Part shown: in pieces, positions 61,534 to 64,000 of the stretch
Layout: the number at the start of each line of letters is the position of its first letter
How positions within the stretch are numbered: the first letter of the stretch is position 1
Origin: Amoebophrya sp. A120
Lineage: Eukaryota; Sar; Dinophyceae; Syndiniales; Amoebophryaceae
Direction of reading: 5' to 3'
Assembly (NCBI GenBank): GCA_905178155.1
Contig: CAJINV010000001.1
Location: forward strand, 13,080,635 to 13,144,634
DNA: 64,000 nt
The notes under the pieces: model-generated
What the model saw: the letters and a program-made list of their open reading frames with translations, nothing else
Databases searched by the model: none
Told to the model about the DNA's origin: nothing
Translations under genes and position numbers: made by a program

Positions 61534-63191
61534 TCATATCACGGTGCCGCCAGATTTCGAAGACCTAGCTCTGGCAGCTCCATCTCCTGTTGGTGTTGGC
61601 ATCAACGATGGGGGTGCGGCCGGGGGCTTCCTTGGTCGCTTAGGACGAAAGCCTTGGGTCGTTTGCAGGTGCAGCTTCGTGTCAACCTGATCTGGCTCTG
61701 CAAAGGGGACGATATTCTCATGATATCCACGCACAGTACTTTCGCGCTTTTCCGACAAACCGTTGACCTGCTCCGTGGTCTGTTCTGGATAAGACGAGTA
61801 ACTGCCACTGTGCAATAAACCGCGACTGGACGTCCTGGCAGCCCCGCCGGTGGTACGGGCGCTCCTCTTAATATTGATCGAAGTTCTACTCGGTCGCGAG
61901 TTGCGAGAACTACTAGAAAGCGCATGATGACTCACACTGTTTTTTGACGAGGAGCGTCTTGTGTTTGCCGTTTCGAAGGCGGGAGCTGTGCTGCTACTAG
62001 AGGTGCCAATTTTATTTCGGGCGGACGGAAGAGGATGTTGATGCTGCGTTAACCCGTTTAGTTTTGAAGACGAGGACCCAGTTACCGAGTGCTGGTCCAT
62101 CAAGTTTCTTGTTCTGTTAGTGTTCCCACTTCCAAAGGAAGAGCTCCCCTCGAGGTGATGATGTCGTGCGCCACTGGTTCCGACACCCAGATGGTCTATA
62201 TCCCCGGCCTCGAAGTCCCCGCCCCGCCGCTGCGCCCCCGTCGATGTCGCGACCAGACTGATTTTCCGTGATGCTCGACGGTACCTCGGGCTGGCAAACT
62301 CCAAATCCGGCAACTCGTCCAGGTCCGAGAGTGTCGTCACGTGGTTTGGCAGCACCTGCGCGGATCGGATTACCCGTCGCCGCTTTTTGCGCCGGTTTTC
62401 CCGCGCTTCCCCCGAACAGTACGCCCCAATCATGGCAACCACGTAAACACCGTGAAAGGCGTAGTTCAACGCGAGATAGAGGTAAGCTGGCACCGGGCTC
62501 CAATTGTCAAGATTCTGCCGTCCGTTACACTGCACGAAAACCTGGTAGAGAATTAGTGGGAGCGGAAATGTTCATCAAGACGTTTGACAATCATCATGAG
62601 GCTGCTCGATAGACATAGAAACAGAATTCAAGAGACTTTCAAGTAATCACTATCCGCGAAGTAACATGAATAGAAAGCACTTCCACTTCGTCATCATGGT
62701 CGGCATCCGGTAATGAAAACTATGTATACCCCAAAGAATTTCATTTTCGTCAGCACGTCCTGGAAAACGATGTCCACGGTAAGGGACAGAAAGGTGACCA
62801 GCAGCGAAAAGGCAAACTTGACCGACCCGAGCTCTTGGAATCCGTTCGCCATGTACTCCGTGTCGCAAAGGCCCATGAACAGGCCGACGATCTTGAACAG
62901 GTTGAAGAAAAGCACTGCAACGCCGTTGAAGACCAAGTGGGCCATGACATTGTTCTGCGTGTTGTTGACGCAACAGTTCTCCCTGCAGTAAGTGCTCCCG
63001 TTGTTGTAGTTATTGTTCACCAGACCGTAGTTATGTCCGCCGCCGACCGGGCCGACCCGAGGCGTGATGGTCTGACTAATGTCCAGTCCGATGATCAGGC
63101 AGCAGCAGGAAAACAGAATCCAACAGTGCCACAAAAAGATACAGTTGTGCTTCCAACTGTCGCCGACAAACTCGACGCCATACACCGGCAT
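61534..63191 (-). CDS. Four-TM membrane protein with long Ser/Arg-rich cytoplasmic tail, 489 aa
   Basis: Two exons, 63191-62730 and 62541-61534, canonical GT-AG intron in phase 0, total 1,470 bases. The start is MPVYGVEFVGD. Hydrophobic segments: CIFLWHCWILFSCCCLIIGL, LVFNGVAVLFFNLFKIVGLF, FAFSLLVTFLSLTVDIVF and YLYLALNYAFHGVYVVAMIG. The loop between the first two contains a Cys pair set (TYCRENCCVN) and may be lumenal or extracellular with disulfides. After TM4 a basic stop-transfer (RRKKRRRVIR) leads into about 270 residues of Ser/Arg/Thr-rich disordered tail with a LSDLDELPDLEF segment. The family is not recognised; a tetraspan-like sensor or transporter subunit is possible. Confidence 0.65.
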
Positions 63192-64000
63192 CCTGTTGAT
63201 TTGCAGCTATTCGCTGTCCTTCTCAAAACCTATCTAGTTTTGTCTTCACATCGTAGTAGTCTTCCTTATCCTTTGCTTTTCTCCACCACATCACGATCAC
63301 TGTGACAAGTATAGTAGAAGCGGTCAAAACAAACGTAACGGGCGGCTCTACTTGGGGCTGTCGAGCACGCAGAGTGTCGTCCTATTCCAATTATACCAAA
63401 ACAACCACATCGGTCCTAGCATTCAGGATGTTTCCCACGCACAGCTCCTGACATTAGAATATCGTGATCGTTGTTGCACAAATTATGAAGAAACACATCT
63501 GTACAAGTGCGAATTCTAATTCTTCTATCTTTATTCACTATCCTCCGCTAGGACTAGGAGTGCGCATCCGCATAATTTTTTTTGCATAATTTCCATTTTG
63601 CTTAGATCAAGAGCGGAAGCGGTGAAAGGATCATCATCATTTTCAAATCATTCCGGCGATGGATCTGCTGCAAGGATCTCGCTGAGATTTGAAATTTCAA
63701 TTTCAAGATGCTTGACGTTTTCGTTTCAATTTTGAAGATCAGTGACATCAACAACCAGGTCAGCTACACAAAGTGAAGATCGGAAGCATTTTGGTTGCAG
63801 TCCACCAAACAGCGAGCATGTCGAAGAAAATGAAGCGGACAGAGATGAACAGACATGTTGGCTCTTCAGAAAACTGGCTAGGGAGGAATTTACTTTCTCG
63901 CTTTATGCCGATATGTTCGCTGTACATCCATCTGTACCCGTTGAATCCTGCTTGACCCTCTGAATCATGTATGAAATTTTCTTTAGCTGTCTTTTACTTT
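63192..64000. other. Intergenic region at the window end
   Basis: No supported gene; presumably the promoter of the four-TM protein. Small + frames near 63742-63963 lack an ATG start with support. Sequence is AT-rich with poly-T near 63577. Confidence 0.4.

Overview
The window reads as nuclear DNA of a protist, most plausibly an alveolate of the Amoebophrya/syndinian dinoflagellate type. That assignment is an inference. It rests on many small transposon-like insertions that sit inside coding sequence and must be spliced out (introners), on splice junctions that are often not GT-AG, and on tightly packed genes. No bacterial features (operons with ribosome binding sites, CRISPR, bacterial rRNA) are seen, and I found no convincing tRNA.

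The central discovery is a 12,064-bp mobile element at 1684-13747. It has 148-bp terminal inverted repeats (147/148 identical) beginning TATGGCG and ending CGCCATA, and it is flanked by an exact 5-bp target duplication (agtcc). It sits inside the coding sequence of a PPR-SMR protein gene. Removing the element plus one duplication copy restores an uninterrupted 803-codon reading frame with a complete SMR domain. The element carries its own multi-exon genes: one on + (344 aa, possible PD-(D/E)XK nuclease) and four on - (about 649, 740, 440 and 75 aa). None belongs to a family I recognise.

Nine small elements (139-451 bp) have the same architecture: TAT...ATA termini, inverted repeats, an exact 5-bp duplication, and host frame restored on removal. 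They are at 114, 15756, 39031, 50247, 50436, 51451, 51750, 55234 and 55608. A tenth, at 56075, has an eroded duplication. The 12-kb element is therefore a strong candidate for an autonomous relative of the machinery that spreads introners here, and would itself be a giant introner.

Layout. 1-690: 3' end of a + gene with an introner. 1516-16253 (-): PPR-SMR gene split by the giant element and a small introner. 18319-22125 (-): 1,268-aa single-exon protein. 23453-30250 (-): intact Pin1-type parvulin whose first intron holds a 6-kb Ty1/copia retrotransposon (23925-29988, LTRs and 5-bp duplication). 30839-33082 (-): VHS-domain protein with zinc ribbon and WW-like segment. 33580-34329 (-): nitrobindin/DUF1794-like beta-barrel. 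34879-35421 (-): small charged protein. 36338-39608 (-): 1,031-aa charged protein with an introner. 40210-47502 (-): three tandem paralogues joining a DnaJ-like domain to a papain-like fold that appears to lack its catalytic cysteine. 48632-53922 (-): Ser/Pro-rich protein with four introners. 54780-57411 (-): 608-aa protein with three introners. 58176-59744 (-): membrane protein with repeated SWDEIR motifs. 61534-63191 (-): four-TM protein. Conventional GT-AG introns without introner structure occur beside the introners, so two intron populations coexist.
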